Below, piece after piece: positions 42,449 through 51,715 of a stretch of DNA of 64,000 nucleotides. The notes below the pieces were generated by a model that was not told the DNA's origin, did no database searches, and was given only the letters and a program-made list of their open reading frames with translations. Positions within the stretch are counted from its first letter, which is position 1. Each line of letters starts with the position of its first letter. Position numbers and translations under genes: made by a program. This DNA is from Bacillota bacterium. GTDB lineage: Bacteria; Bacillota; Clostridia; Lachnospirales; Lachnospiraceae. The DNA lies in contig JAEYSV010000019.1 of assembly GCA_023434365.1 (NCBI GenBank), positions 1 through 64,000 on the forward strand, given 5' to 3'.

Positions 42449-43255
42449 ATGAATCGAAGAAGGAACCTCGTGCTTTCCTTACTCATCATCGGGACCGGAG
42501 TGGGAACCATCTATGGGATGGATCTGGTTCATGCGGATAAGGAAGGTCCAGTTATTACCTTTACGAATGAAAGAATTACCTATAAGCAAGGCGAGTCTTA
42601 TGACACGTTGTTGTTAGGGGTAAGAGCGCTCGATACAAAAGATGGCGACGTTTCGGATACATTAGCTGTCGCTAAGCTTTCTGTGTCAGAAGATGCTACG
42701 AAAGCAAAAGTTACATACGTTGCAGTAGATAAGGAGCTAAATCTTACAAAGGAAATTCGAGATATAGGGTATATAAAGACAGAAATCGAGGAACCAAAGG
42801 AAACGGATAAGACGGAGGATACTGATAAGCCGTCAGGGCAAGTAAAGAGTATTGCGCCATCAAATCCATATGAATATGTACAATTATTACTAGATAATCA
42901 AAATAAAGCACCACAAGACACTGACCCCCCACTGGATACGGAGTATCCAGTGGACCCAGATAACACAGAAGAGCCAACAGATACCGACACAGAGGAAAGT
43001 GCTGATTCTTTTGCTAAGATTACGCTGGTCAGTAATCGGGCTACGATTAAAATTGGAGAAAGGTTCAATTATCGAAATTACATTGAAGTGATTACATCAA
43101 GTACAGTAGAGGAAGATGAACTTTGGAGACATATCGTTGTTGATGGAGAGGTTAATACGAATCAGGTGGGTGAGTATACACTTACTTTTTACGTGTTGAA
43201 CGGGAATGGAGAGCGGTCGAATATAGAGAAGTTGGTGTTGGTGGTTGAGGAGTAG
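42449..43255 (+). CDS. Secreted DUF5011/Ig-like protein
   Basis: 268 residues from the ATG at 42449, which gives a proper signal or anchor segment (MNRRRNLVLSLLIIGTGVG); longer frames from 42359 overlap the kinase tail out of frame. Two beta-rich modules: GPVITFTNERITYKQGESYD and DTKDGDVSD (DUF5011-like), then SFAKITLVSNRATIKIGERF to the end. An acidic Asp/Thr/Pro/Glu linker separates them. Probably displayed outside the membrane. An exact 10-bp inverted repeat lies in the linker DNA (42930-42952). Last gene of the tight operon. Confidence 0.7.
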   Translation: MNRRRNLVLSLLIIGTGVGTIYGMDLVHADKEGPVITFTNERITYKQGESYDTLLLGVRALDTKDGDVSDTLAVAKLSVSEDATKAKVTYVAVDKELNLTKEIRDIGYIKTEIEEPKETDKTEDTDKPSGQVKSIAPSNPYEYVQLLLDNQNKAPQDTDPPLDTEYPVDPDNTEEPTDTDTEESADSFAKITLVSNRATIKIGERFNYRNYIEVITSSTVEEDELWRHIVVDGEVNTNQVGEYTLTFYVLNGNGERSNIEKLVLVVEE

Positions 43256-43492
43256 TGTATTGGTGGAATTAGTAACATTAATGTGATTAATTCAAAAAAT
43301 TAATTGGGTAGAGCAAATTCTGATAAATTATGTTATTGTAGTTGTTTGTTTTAAGTAACTTTACAAATGGGTTTCTGGTTCTGTCTTAAACAGAAGGGTT
43401 TAGTTACAAATAAGATGACCTCTATCTTGATGGTGGGGGAGCATGGCTCGGAATATAAAATACATTAAAAATTTTAAATTTTGGAGGGAAAT

Positions 43493-44275
43493 ATGAAAGT
43501 AGTTCTTTTGGCTGGTGGATTTGGAACCCGAATTTCTGAGGAATCACAGTTTAAACCGAAGCCTATGATTGAAATAGGTGAAAAGCCAATTCTTTGGCAC
43601 ATTATGAAGGAATACTCTTACTATGGTTACAATGAGTTTGTCGTCTGTGCTGGTTATAAGCAGCATGTAATTAAAGAGTGGTTTGCGGATTACTTCCTTC
43701 ATAATAGCGACATAACCTTTGATTTTACGAATGGAAATAATGATATGACAATTCATAATCAACATTGCGAACCATGGAAGGTGACAGTGGTTGATACAGG
43801 GTTGAATACGATGACTGGTGGAAGAATTAAGAGGATTAAGCCATATATTGGAAATGAAACATTTTTAATGACATACGGAGACGGTGTGTGCGATGTCAAT
43901 ATTGCAGAATTGGTTAAGTTCCATCAGAGTCATGGTAAAAAGGCAACTTTAACTGCAGTTAAGTTGGAGCAGGAAAAAGGAGTTTTGGATATTGGTGGAG
44001 ATAATGCTGTAAAAGCATTTCGTGAGAAGAATATGTCCGATGGCGCTCCTATTAATGCTGGTTACATGGTTTTAGAACCAGATGTTTTTGACTATATTAC
44101 TGGTGATGATACTGTTTTCGAGAAAGACCCAATGATGCGTTTGGTTGAGGCTGGAGAATTAATGAGCTATATGCACACAGGATTCTGGCAGTGCATGGAT
44201 ACAAAACGTGAAAAGGATAAATTGGATAAACTTTTAACAAATGGCAAGGCACCGTGGAAAAAATGGAAAGAATAG
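43493..44275 (+). CDS. rfbF: Glucose-1-phosphate cytidylyltransferase
   Basis: 260 residues from the ATG at 43493 (GGAGGG upstream; the ATG at 43481 overlaps it). Makes CDP-glucose from CTP and glucose-1-phosphate. The nucleotidyltransferase motif is LAGGFGTRISEESQFKPKP, followed by the IGEKPILWHIMKEY signature, MTYGDGVCDV and the C-terminal GFWQCMDTKREKDKLD, all typical of RfbF rather than RfbA. Followed 10 nt later by rfbG, its pathway partner. Confidence 0.94.
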   Translation: MKVVLLAGGFGTRISEESQFKPKPMIEIGEKPILWHIMKEYSYYGYNEFVVCAGYKQHVIKEWFADYFLHNSDITFDFTNGNNDMTIHNQHCEPWKVTVVDTGLNTMTGGRIKRIKPYIGNETFLMTYGDGVCDVNIAELVKFHQSHGKKATLTAVKLEQEKGVLDIGGDNAVKAFREKNMSDGAPINAGYMVLEPDVFDYITGDDTVFEKDPMMRLVEAGELMSYMHTGFWQCMDTKREKDKLDKLLTNGKAPWKKWKE

Positions 44276-44285
44276 GAGAAGTTAA

Positions 44286-45341
44286 ATGAGTTTTGATCTG
44301 AGTTTTTATAAGGGTAAAAAAGTTTTTGTAACAGGCCATACTGGGTTTAAAGGGGCTTGGCTTTGTAAAATTCTGGCAAACCTAGGAGCGATCGTTACTG
44401 GTTATTCTTTAAATCCACCGACCTCGCCTTCTTTATTCGAAATTGCTAATATTGAGCAGGACATTATTTCTGTTATCGGTGATATCCGTGACTATGCTTC
44501 TCTGAAGAACGCATTTGATGAAGCACAGCCGTCAATTGTAATTCACCTTGCTGCACAGCCGATTGTTCGTGATAGCTATAAGAATCCTTCCTATACATAT
44601 GAAACGAACGTTATGGGAACAGTAAACATTTTGGAATGTGTCCGTAACAGCTCTTGCGTAAGGTCATTCCTGAATGTAACTACAGATAAGGTTTATTTGA
44701 ATAAAGAATGGACATGGGGATATAGAGAGAATGAGGAACTGGATGGATATGACCCATATTCTAATTCCAAGTCTTGTTCAGAGCTTGTAACGCATAGTTA
44801 TAAAAACAGTTTCTTCAATGATGGAGCGATTGCCATTTCTACAGCTCGTGCAGGTAATGTTATCGGCGGCGGCGACTTCGCAAATGATCGTATAATTCCG
44901 GACTGCATCTGCGCTGCTATAAGGCATGAGGATATTATTGTGAGAAATCCGTTTTCCACAAGACCATATCAGCATGTTCTTGAACCACTTTATGTCTATT
45001 TGATGATTGCTGCAATGCAGTATGAGGATGGCAAGTATGCCGGATACTACAATGTTGGCCCTGATGATCAGGATTGTTTCCAGACCGGAGCACTTGTAGA
45101 TCTTTTTGTTAAGCATTGGGGAGAGGGTATGAAGTGGATTGACCGTTATGATGGTGGACCTCACGAAGCAAACTTCCTGAAACTTGACTGTTCCAAGTTG
45201 AAAACCGCTTTTGGATGGAAGCCTCATTGGAATCTTGATATAGCAATCGATAAGGTAGCAGAGTGGAGCAAGTGTTGGGTTGAAGGTGGAGATGTCCGTG
45301 CTTGCATGGATAAGCAAATTGAAGAATTCTTAAACATATAA
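44286..45341 (+). CDS. rfbG: CDP-glucose 4,6-dehydratase
   Basis: 351 residues. Short-chain dehydrogenase fold: N-terminal VFVTGHTGFKGAWLCKIL binds NAD, the active-site NVTTDKVYLNKEW and YDPYSNSKSCSELV (Tyr-xxx-Lys) are present, and RPYQHVLEPLYVYL is typical of RfbG. It converts CDP-glucose to CDP-4-keto-6-deoxyglucose, the entry point to dideoxy and branched sugars. No 3-dehydrase (DdhC/E1 type) or abequose/tyvelose synthase is present downstream. Confidence 0.94.
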   Translation: MSFDLSFYKGKKVFVTGHTGFKGAWLCKILANLGAIVTGYSLNPPTSPSLFEIANIEQDIISVIGDIRDYASLKNAFDEAQPSIVIHLAAQPIVRDSYKNPSYTYETNVMGTVNILECVRNSSCVRSFLNVTTDKVYLNKEWTWGYRENEELDGYDPYSNSKSCSELVTHSYKNSFFNDGAIAISTARAGNVIGGGDFANDRIIPDCICAAIRHEDIIVRNPFSTRPYQHVLEPLYVYLMIAAMQYEDGKYAGYYNVGPDDQDCFQTGALVDLFVKHWGEGMKWIDRYDGGPHEANFLKLDCSKLKTAFGWKPHWNLDIAIDKVAEWSKCWVEGGDVRACMDKQIEEFLNI

Positions 45342-45357
45342 GATTGGATGTATGTAA

Positions 45358-46260
45358 ATGAAATTACTACTTACAGGCGCCTATAAATGGCAGGAACATC
45401 AATTATCCGTATTTATAAATGCAGGTTGGGAATTGTTGTATATAGAACGAGAAGATCAGCCGTTTGAATTTGATATATCCGATATAGATGCAGTTATCTG
45501 CAATTGGTTGTTTGTGAATCACAGCATCGAGGATTTTAAGAATCTTAAATATATCCAATTACTTAGTGCTGGGTTGGATAGAGTGCCGTTGGAATATATA
45601 AAAGAAAACAATATAAATCTTTTCAATGCGCATGGAGTTTATAGTGTTCCAATTGCTGAGTATGTACTTTGTGGTGTATTGCAGTTGTATAAAGAAAGCA
45701 TGAAATTAAGAGAAAATCAAGAAGCACATATATGGAAAAAGAGCAGGACAATACGAGAGATATTTGGAAAGCGAGTCTGCTTAATTGGTGCAGGAAGTGT
45801 TGGGTGTGAAATAGCCAAAAAATTCTCTGCATTTACTGATGAGGTGTATGGAGTGGATTTATTCCCTACTGAGAGATTGTTTATGAAAGAAGTCTTTCCA
45901 ATCAGTTCAATTAATGATGAAATTTGTAAAAGTGACATCGTAATTCTAACACTGCCACTTACAGATGAAACAAAAGGAATGTTTAATATAGAATGTTTTA
46001 ACAAAATGAAGTTGAACTCTGTATTTGTCAATGTTGCTAGGGGTGGTCTGGTAGTAGAAAAGGATTTGTCAGTAGCTCTAGACACTAGATTATTGGGTGC
46101 AGTTATTGATGTTTTTGAGATTGAACCGCTCCCAGAAGAAAGTGATTTGTGGAATAAGAGCAACTTGATTATTTCCCCCCATAATTCTTTTGTTTCTGAA
46201 AATAATGATTTAAGAATGTGGGAAGTGATACAGGCTAATATGAATAACTGTTTTAAGTAA
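45358..46260 (+). CDS. D-2-hydroxyacid dehydrogenase family protein
   Basis: 300 residues. The NAD-binding fold is seen in GKRVCLIGAGSVGCEIAKKF. Catalytic residues of the family are present: Arg in NVARGGLVVE, Glu in VFEIEPLPEES and His in IISPHNSF. It could reduce a 2-keto acid to a D-2-hydroxy acid, or act in reverse. Its location between a CDP-glucose dehydratase and an HMGL-type aldolase is unusual and suggests it makes or processes a small acid attached to, or condensed with, the sugar. The substrate is not deducible. Confidence 0.85.
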   Translation: MKLLLTGAYKWQEHQLSVFINAGWELLYIEREDQPFEFDISDIDAVICNWLFVNHSIEDFKNLKYIQLLSAGLDRVPLEYIKENNINLFNAHGVYSVPIAEYVLCGVLQLYKESMKLRENQEAHIWKKSRTIREIFGKRVCLIGAGSVGCEIAKKFSAFTDEVYGVDLFPTERLFMKEVFPISSINDEICKSDIVILTLPLTDETKGMFNIECFNKMKLNSVFVNVARGGLVVEKDLSVALDTRLLGAVIDVFEIEPLPEESDLWNKSNLIISPHNSFVSENNDLRMWEVIQANMNNCFK

Positions 46261-46285
46261 AATTTAAGGAGCAGAGGAGGCAAAA

Positions 46286-47341
46286 ATGAAGAAAAATAGA
46301 ACACAGATCCTGGATTGCACTTTGAGAGATGGTGGACTTGGATTAGAGGATGTATATAAGAACAAGATTGCCGATATTGGCTTTTCTGAAGAGGATAGAG
46401 TAAGGATTGCTGAAAGCCTTAGAGATTCTAATCTAGATATTATAGAGTTGGGATCAATCGAGATTTCAAACGATGATAAGACCAGATTTGCAATTTATCA
46501 GGATGTTGTAAGCTTATCAAGAATGTTACCTGCAGATCGAAGAGATGACCAGTTGTATGTTGGTCTTTTCAGAGGTCCGGATACACCGCTTGAAGATATT
46601 CCCGATTGGAATCCAAATCTGGTTGACGGTCTTAGAGTTATTATTCGTTATTCAGAATTGAAGAAGTCGATTGAATTTTGTGCGGGTTTGAAAAAAAAAG
46701 GATACAAGGTATTTGTACAACCAATGCTGACAATGCGATACACGGATGAGGAAATAGACTATATGATAGCAGAAGCAAATAAAATGCAGGCATATGCACT
46801 GTACTTTGTTGATAGCTATGGATATATGACTAACCAGGATACTATGATTCTTTTTGAAAAATACAATCGTGATCTTGATCCTACAATTAGAATCGGTTTC
46901 CACTCACATAATAATATGAATTTGGCTTATTCTAATGTAATCTCTTTTATAGAAAACTCGGGTGATCGCAAGATTATAGTTGACGCATGTGCAATTGGTA
47001 TGGGACAAGGAGCCGGCAACCTTCAGACAGAGTTAATCACTGCATATTTAAACGAAGTTAGTCTAAATGGCTATGATTATAACTCACTTTTAGATGTATG
47101 TGAAATTGTCGACTTATATTCGGCTGATAGCATATGGGGATATTCGATTACAATGCTTTTGCCGGCAATCCATAAAACTGCTTATAAATATTCTATTTCC
47201 ATGAGAAAACACTATGGTTTGACTTATCGACAGATTAATAGTGTTCTATCTACTATTCCAGAAGAATTACGGCATAGATATACGGTCGAAAATACAGAGG
47301 AGTTATTGAGGATAAATGGGGTAAAGGTAAATAAAAGATAG
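46286..47341 (+). CDS. HMGL-like (DRE-TIM) aldolase, 4-hydroxy-2-oxovalerate aldolase type
   Basis: 351 residues. The N-terminal ILDCTLRDGG is the metal-binding hallmark of the HMG-CoA lyase/DmpG superfamily, and GFHSHNNMNLA supplies the HxH metal ligands. ACAIGMGQGAGNLQTE is the third conserved block. The C-terminal part (YSISMRKHYGLTYRQINSVL) is the communication-like helical region. Such aldolases cleave or form bonds between pyruvate and an aldehyde. In this sugar cluster it may extend or decorate a keto-sugar with a pyruvate-derived unit; that is inference. GGAGG precedes the start. Confidence 0.85.
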   Translation: MKKNRTQILDCTLRDGGLGLEDVYKNKIADIGFSEEDRVRIAESLRDSNLDIIELGSIEISNDDKTRFAIYQDVVSLSRMLPADRRDDQLYVGLFRGPDTPLEDIPDWNPNLVDGLRVIIRYSELKKSIEFCAGLKKKGYKVFVQPMLTMRYTDEEIDYMIAEANKMQAYALYFVDSYGYMTNQDTMILFEKYNRDLDPTIRIGFHSHNNMNLAYSNVISFIENSGDRKIIVDACAIGMGQGAGNLQTELITAYLNEVSLNGYDYNSLLDVCEIVDLYSADSIWGYSITMLLPAIHKTAYKYSISMRKHYGLTYRQINSVLSTIPEELRHRYTVENTEELLRINGVKVNKR

Positions 47342-47356
47342 TTAGGATGAGATAAG

Positions 47357-48418
47357 ATGGAACAAAAACAATATTATCAGTATGGTGCAATAGATTTGGC
47401 TAAATTTATATGTGCATTGTTAATTGTAACGGCGCACTATATCACCGAAAATGCAGAAGGTAGAGTAAATGTTCTTTTTGAGTATGGAGTATCGATTTAT
47501 ATCATTGTGGTTCCATTTTTCTTTGCTTGTAGCGGTTATTTTTTGTTTAAAAAAGTAATTGCAAACCCTAATGATGGAAAAAAAATAATCAAATCATATC
47601 TTCAACGTATATTAATAATCTATGGGGGATGGAGTATAGTATACATTCTATTTAAGATTTTGACATGGATAAGATTTGGGTTATCCATAGAAGAAATATG
47701 GAAGTATCTACTTAATGCTGTCTTCTTTTCATCATATAAAACAATATGGTTTCTTCCTGCTTTGTGTGTTGGTATTATATTAACGTTCTATTTTTCGAGA
47801 AGGTTCGGAGAAAAGGCGATGCTAATAATAGCTTTGGCATTTTATCTATTCGGTGCTTTAGGTGTATCATATTCATTTATTCTTAATAATACTACACCAG
47901 CAGAACAAATCCTCAATGGGTATAATTATGTATTTGCTAGTACAAGGAATGGGATTTTTTATGGTTTTCCGTTTGTTACAATTGGATTACTAATAGCTAA
48001 AGAGGATTGCAACAATCAGAAAAAAAATACGTTAAAGTATTTTATTTTAGCAATATTGTTCGGGATAATGTTTGTAGTTGAGGCATTTATTTTGAAATTT
48101 AAGTTTTATGCAATAAATGCAAATACATTATTGTTTTTATTACCTTTCACATATTGTTTTGTGAGATTATGTTTAGGAATTCCATGGAAGGCTAATCACT
48201 TTTTTAAATGGATGAGAATAATTAGTACAACTATATTCTTGTGTCAGAGGATATTTCTTTCGGCTTTACCAGAATTATTCCCTTATAGTGTTTTTTCAAA
48301 GATTTTACAGGGCAATGCATATATTGGACTAATATATGTATTATGTTCAACGTTTGTACTATCAGAAATAGTTATATTGCTCTCAAGGAGAAGCAAGATA
48401 ATAGCTGCACTGTGTTGA
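47357..48418 (+). CDS. Acyltransferase 3 family membrane protein
   Basis: 353 residues with about ten transmembrane helices. The opening YGAIDLAKFICALLIVTAHY and VVPFFFACSGYFLFKK are the family's His-containing first helix and the FF.xSGYF motif. These proteins O-acetylate or otherwise acylate surface sugars, or modify membrane lipids. Likely decorates the polysaccharide repeat unit. AT-rich, like the following glycosyltransferase genes. Confidence 0.82.
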   Translation: MEQKQYYQYGAIDLAKFICALLIVTAHYITENAEGRVNVLFEYGVSIYIIVVPFFFACSGYFLFKKVIANPNDGKKIIKSYLQRILIIYGGWSIVYILFKILTWIRFGLSIEEIWKYLLNAVFFSSYKTIWFLPALCVGIILTFYFSRRFGEKAMLIIALAFYLFGALGVSYSFILNNTTPAEQILNGYNYVFASTRNGIFYGFPFVTIGLLIAKEDCNNQKKNTLKYFILAILFGIMFVVEAFILKFKFYAINANTLLFLLPFTYCFVRLCLGIPWKANHFFKWMRIISTTIFLCQRIFLSALPELFPYSVFSKILQGNAYIGLIYVLCSTFVLSEIVILLSRRSKIIAALC

Positions 48419-48431
48419 ATAGGAGAAAATA

Positions 48432-49484
48432 ATGTTTGTAGTATACCATAGTAGTAATGCATTTGCTGGTGTGACAGGTGTTTCAATGTTATCGTTATTC
48501 GAGAATAATAAATATATGGAGAGCATTCATGTTCTTTATATAGAAAAAGGGATGACAGATGAAAATAAAAATCGATTAAGAAGTATCGCTAACCAGTATG
48601 GGCGTACTTTAGAGTTCATGACTATGCCAAACTGGTCAGAAGAATTAAATATAGAGTTAAAGTCTTGTAAAGATGGATGGCTTGGATTTGGCTATAATAG
48701 ATTATTTCTTACAGAATATATCCCTAATAATGTAGACCGTGTTTTATATTTAGACTCTGACACAATTATTGAGGGCTCGCTTGATGAATTATGGAAGACT
48801 GATGTAGAAGATTGGTATTTGGCTGGAGTAGATGATTGCCTTAGTTCAAATTATAGAGACATATGTGAAATAGGTGCTAATTCCACATATGTTAATGCAG
48901 GAATGCTTCTTATAAATTTAAAAAAATGGCGAGAAGAAAATGTTATTCAGAAGTTTACAAAATATGTAACGGATAACAATGGATATTTTGTATTTAATGA
49001 GCAGTCGATACTTAATTCTATATTTTCAGGAAAAATAAAAATTCTTCCACAAGAATATAATGTTAATTCACTTGTCTATTTATTTGAATATGATGAGTTG
49101 ATGAGACTAAGAAATCCTCGTGATTTTTCTTATACAAAGGACGAGTTTTATAATGCACGAAAAAATCCAATTATCACACACTTCACCGGTAACTTTCTTG
49201 TTGCCCGTAGACCATGGGTGGAAAATAGTGATCATCCCCGTGCTGATGTATACCTTCGATATCATCAATTGACCCCATGGGCTAATCAACCGTTGATGCC
49301 ATGTAAAAAAAATAAGGGATCCCATAATACTAACCTATGCAAGAAACTGCCACGTAGGACGATGATTTTTTTAGTACGAATTCTTTATAATGATTTGAGA
49401 CCGAAAGTATTTAAATATCAATTAAGCAAACAAAGAGCTGACAAATATAAATCCAAATATTCCTTGACAAAGGGTACATTTTAA
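48432..49484 (+). CDS. Glycosyltransferase family 8
   Basis: 350 residues. Retaining GT-A fold: N-terminal VVYHSSNAFAGVTGVSMLSL, the DxD motif in DRVLYLDSDTIIEG, AGVDDCL, YVNAGMLLINLKKWRE and NEQSILNSIF, and the late ITHFTG with the catalytic His. It adds a hexose (UDP-glucose or UDP-galactose donors are usual in the family) to the lipid-linked repeat unit. A basic C-terminus suggests membrane association. Confidence 0.88.
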   Translation: MFVVYHSSNAFAGVTGVSMLSLFENNKYMESIHVLYIEKGMTDENKNRLRSIANQYGRTLEFMTMPNWSEELNIELKSCKDGWLGFGYNRLFLTEYIPNNVDRVLYLDSDTIIEGSLDELWKTDVEDWYLAGVDDCLSSNYRDICEIGANSTYVNAGMLLINLKKWREENVIQKFTKYVTDNNGYFVFNEQSILNSIFSGKIKILPQEYNVNSLVYLFEYDELMRLRNPRDFSYTKDEFYNARKNPIITHFTGNFLVARRPWVENSDHPRADVYLRYHQLTPWANQPLMPCKKNKGSHNTNLCKKLPRRTMIFLVRILYNDLRPKVFKYQLSKQRADKYKSKYSLTKGTF

Positions 49485-49507
49485 TAAAAAACGGAGGTAT
49501 ATACAGG

Positions 49508-50695
49508 TTGATTGCATATGGAATTCTAATTTCTATAATTTTGGCAAAAGAATTTATTGAAAAACTTTTCGGGAAAAGAGGATATCTGTTCTGTTGCTGT
49601 ATAACCTTTATTTTTGTATATGGTATAAGCAGTGAAACCATGGGATTGAATGATCGTCAATATATTTATAGCCGTGTATTTAAATTGTGTAGTGAAACAA
49701 ATTCATTAACAGAAGTTATTCAATTAGCTCAGTCTAGAATAAGTAGTGGAATAATGTTCTATGTCATTACATGGATAATAAGTCTTTTTACATCAGACTA
49801 TAATGTTTATCTTTTTTTACTTGGAATCCCTTTAAATGTGGCAGTTACATATTATATAGGTAAGTATTCCAATAATACGAGACTGAGCTTCCTTATTTAT
49901 CTTGCGTTGATATATCCACTAACTTATACGGTTGTCCGCCAATGCATAGCAATGTCTGTACTAATGGTTGCAATCGAAGCAATGCACCATGAAAGATGGA
50001 AGAAAGCAGTAATCTTCATATTATTAGCATCGACAATTCATCTTTCTGTATTAGTTTTTTTATTAGTAGTAATATTTAAACAGATAAAATATTATCGTAT
50101 ATCGTTATTTGCTCTGCCGATTGGATTAATTGTTGGTATGGCTGGAGGAAATATTGTACTTAATATATTTAGCTTTTTAGTTAACGATGAAACATATTCA
50201 CTGAGATACTCTTCATCAAATGGCAATTCTATGGCTATAACAGCAATTGCTATTCGTGCAGCAATTTTGATATTTTTGTTCTTAGCAAATAGGATGAATA
50301 ATGATTGGTTTTCAAAAGACAATGAAGTGGTGAATAAGCGCAGGTTTTTTAAGCTAACCATTAAAAAAATAAGGATTAGGAGAAGCAGCACTGCTTCATC
50401 AGTGTTAGTTGCTTCACGGAAGTCCGAAACCTCTCAGCCTAACGATTGGTTCCTTTGGAATTCGACATTGTCAGCTGTTTTTGTCTGTCTTATGAATGTA
50501 TTGGGTGAGTTTCAGCGTATAGCTGCATATTTTGATGTATTTATAATTATTTCTATACCAAGGGCATTAGCATCCTACAGAAAGCATGATCGTATGTTTA
50601 TAACTATATTGCTTTATGTTTTTCTGATAGTATATTTTCTTGGCTTCCAGCTAGATAACTGGAATATGGCAAACTATACTGTCTTTTGGGCGTAG
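49508..50695 (+). CDS. wzy: EpsG/Wzy-like polysaccharide polymerase
   Basis: 395 residues, about 11 transmembrane helices, with the EpsG pattern (YSRVFKLCSETNSLTE in the first loop, YLALIYPLTYTVVRQCIAMSVL in the middle). It would polymerise repeat units outside the membrane. The start is TTG with GGAGG 10 nt upstream. A basic, Ser-rich cytoplasmic loop (about residues 276-312) is longer than normal. Assignment by topology and cluster position, as Wzy proteins have little sequence identity. Confidence 0.7.
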   Translation: MIAYGILISIILAKEFIEKLFGKRGYLFCCCITFIFVYGISSETMGLNDRQYIYSRVFKLCSETNSLTEVIQLAQSRISSGIMFYVITWIISLFTSDYNVYLFLLGIPLNVAVTYYIGKYSNNTRLSFLIYLALIYPLTYTVVRQCIAMSVLMVAIEAMHHERWKKAVIFILLASTIHLSVLVFLLVVIFKQIKYYRISLFALPIGLIVGMAGGNIVLNIFSFLVNDETYSLRYSSSNGNSMAITAIAIRAAILIFLFLANRMNNDWFSKDNEVVNKRRFFKLTIKKIRIRRSSTASSVLVASRKSETSQPNDWFLWNSTLSAVFVCLMNVLGEFQRIAAYFDVFIIISIPRALASYRKHDRMFITILLYVFLIVYFLGFQLDNWNMANYTVFWA

Positions 50696-50731
50696 ATTTT
50701 ACTTTTATGTAAAGTAATGAAAGGGGAAAAC

Positions 50732-51715
50732 ATGTACGATTTAACTGTTTTAATTCCGACATATAATAGAAAAGAACGGCTTAAACAAACCTTGGATTGT
50801 TTAGGTAAACAATATAATAACCACTTTCATCTAGTTATATTAGATAATTGTTCTAATTATAGTGTTCCGGATTTATTGGTTACAGCAGATCAAGATCTTA
50901 GAACTCGCACTAGAGTAATCTGTAGACCATATAATGTAGGATCAAGCGCAAATATTACAATGATTTTGTTAGAATGTCAGTCCAAATGGGCATGGCTTTT
51001 AGGTGATGATGACTATCCTTTGCCTGAAGCAGTAGATATTATCTATGCAAACATGTCACCTAGTATTGGAGCAATGCATTTTTCTGTTTTGAATATGCAG
51101 AGATATTTGCATTCTGATTGTACGGTATCAACATTGGACCAATTTATTGAATTGTATGAAAGCTGGTTACATGACAAACATCCTATTATTAACTTACAGG
51201 GTGATTTGATTTTTATGTCAAATAAAGTTTATAACATGGATATTGTGCGGCCTTATGTAGGGATGTCTATTGAATACAGCTATTCTAAAATAGGGCAGTT
51301 GATACCGATTTTTCGGATGCTAGAAGAAAAGACTGGTGAATTTCTCATATCAGATGTTGAAATTGTTAAATCGCTGATAGCTGCCAATGATCATTGGAAC
51401 ATACAGAAAATACTTTATGGAATGACGAGCTTTACTTATATTCCGTTTCCTGGTTTGGATAAACGTCAACGAATCAGACTAAATGATGTTGTAATGTTCA
51501 AGTATACATATGTACTAAAGAACTATATATTAGATGGTCAGAGTAATTGGCAGTATGTAGACACATTGTATCATACAATTTATAAACGCATTTTGCCTGT
51601 AAGCAGTAGAATTATTTTTCGTTCAGTATCTCTATGTATGGAAATTGCGCCGATTCGTAAACTGATGAAAAAGATTGTTGTTTCAATAGAAAACAAAAAG
51701 AAGGCAAAAATATGA
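50732..51715 (+). CDS. Glycosyltransferase family 2
   Basis: 327 residues from the ATG at 50732 (AAAGGGG upstream; the ATG at 50717 lies before that site). Inverting GT-A fold: LTVLIPTYNRKERLKQTLDC, the acidic loop HLVILDNCSN, and WAWLLGDDDYPLPEA with the DDD metal site. The C-terminal half is helical and unlike well-known members. It acts on the cytoplasmic side in repeat-unit assembly. Its stop overlaps the flippase start (ATGA). Confidence 0.85.
   Translation: MYDLTVLIPTYNRKERLKQTLDCLGKQYNNHFHLVILDNCSNYSVPDLLVTADQDLRTRTRVICRPYNVGSSANITMILLECQSKWAWLLGDDDYPLPEAVDIIYANMSPSIGAMHFSVLNMQRYLHSDCTVSTLDQFIELYESWLHDKHPIINLQGDLIFMSNKVYNMDIVRPYVGMSIEYSYSKIGQLIPIFRMLEEKTGEFLISDVEIVKSLIAANDHWNIQKILYGMTSFTYIPFPGLDKRQRIRLNDVVMFKYTYVLKNYILDGQSNWQYVDTLYHTIYKRILPVSSRIIFRSVSLCMEIAPIRKLMKKIVVSIENKKKAKI

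Noticed and set aside
44778..45317. 179-codon antisense frame in rfbG
   Set aside because: Shadow of a strongly supported rfbG gene; no ribosome binding site and no recognisable family.
45717..46304. 195-codon antisense frame in the hydroxyacid dehydrogenase gene
   Set aside because: Shadow of a gene with intact catalytic motifs on the plus strand.
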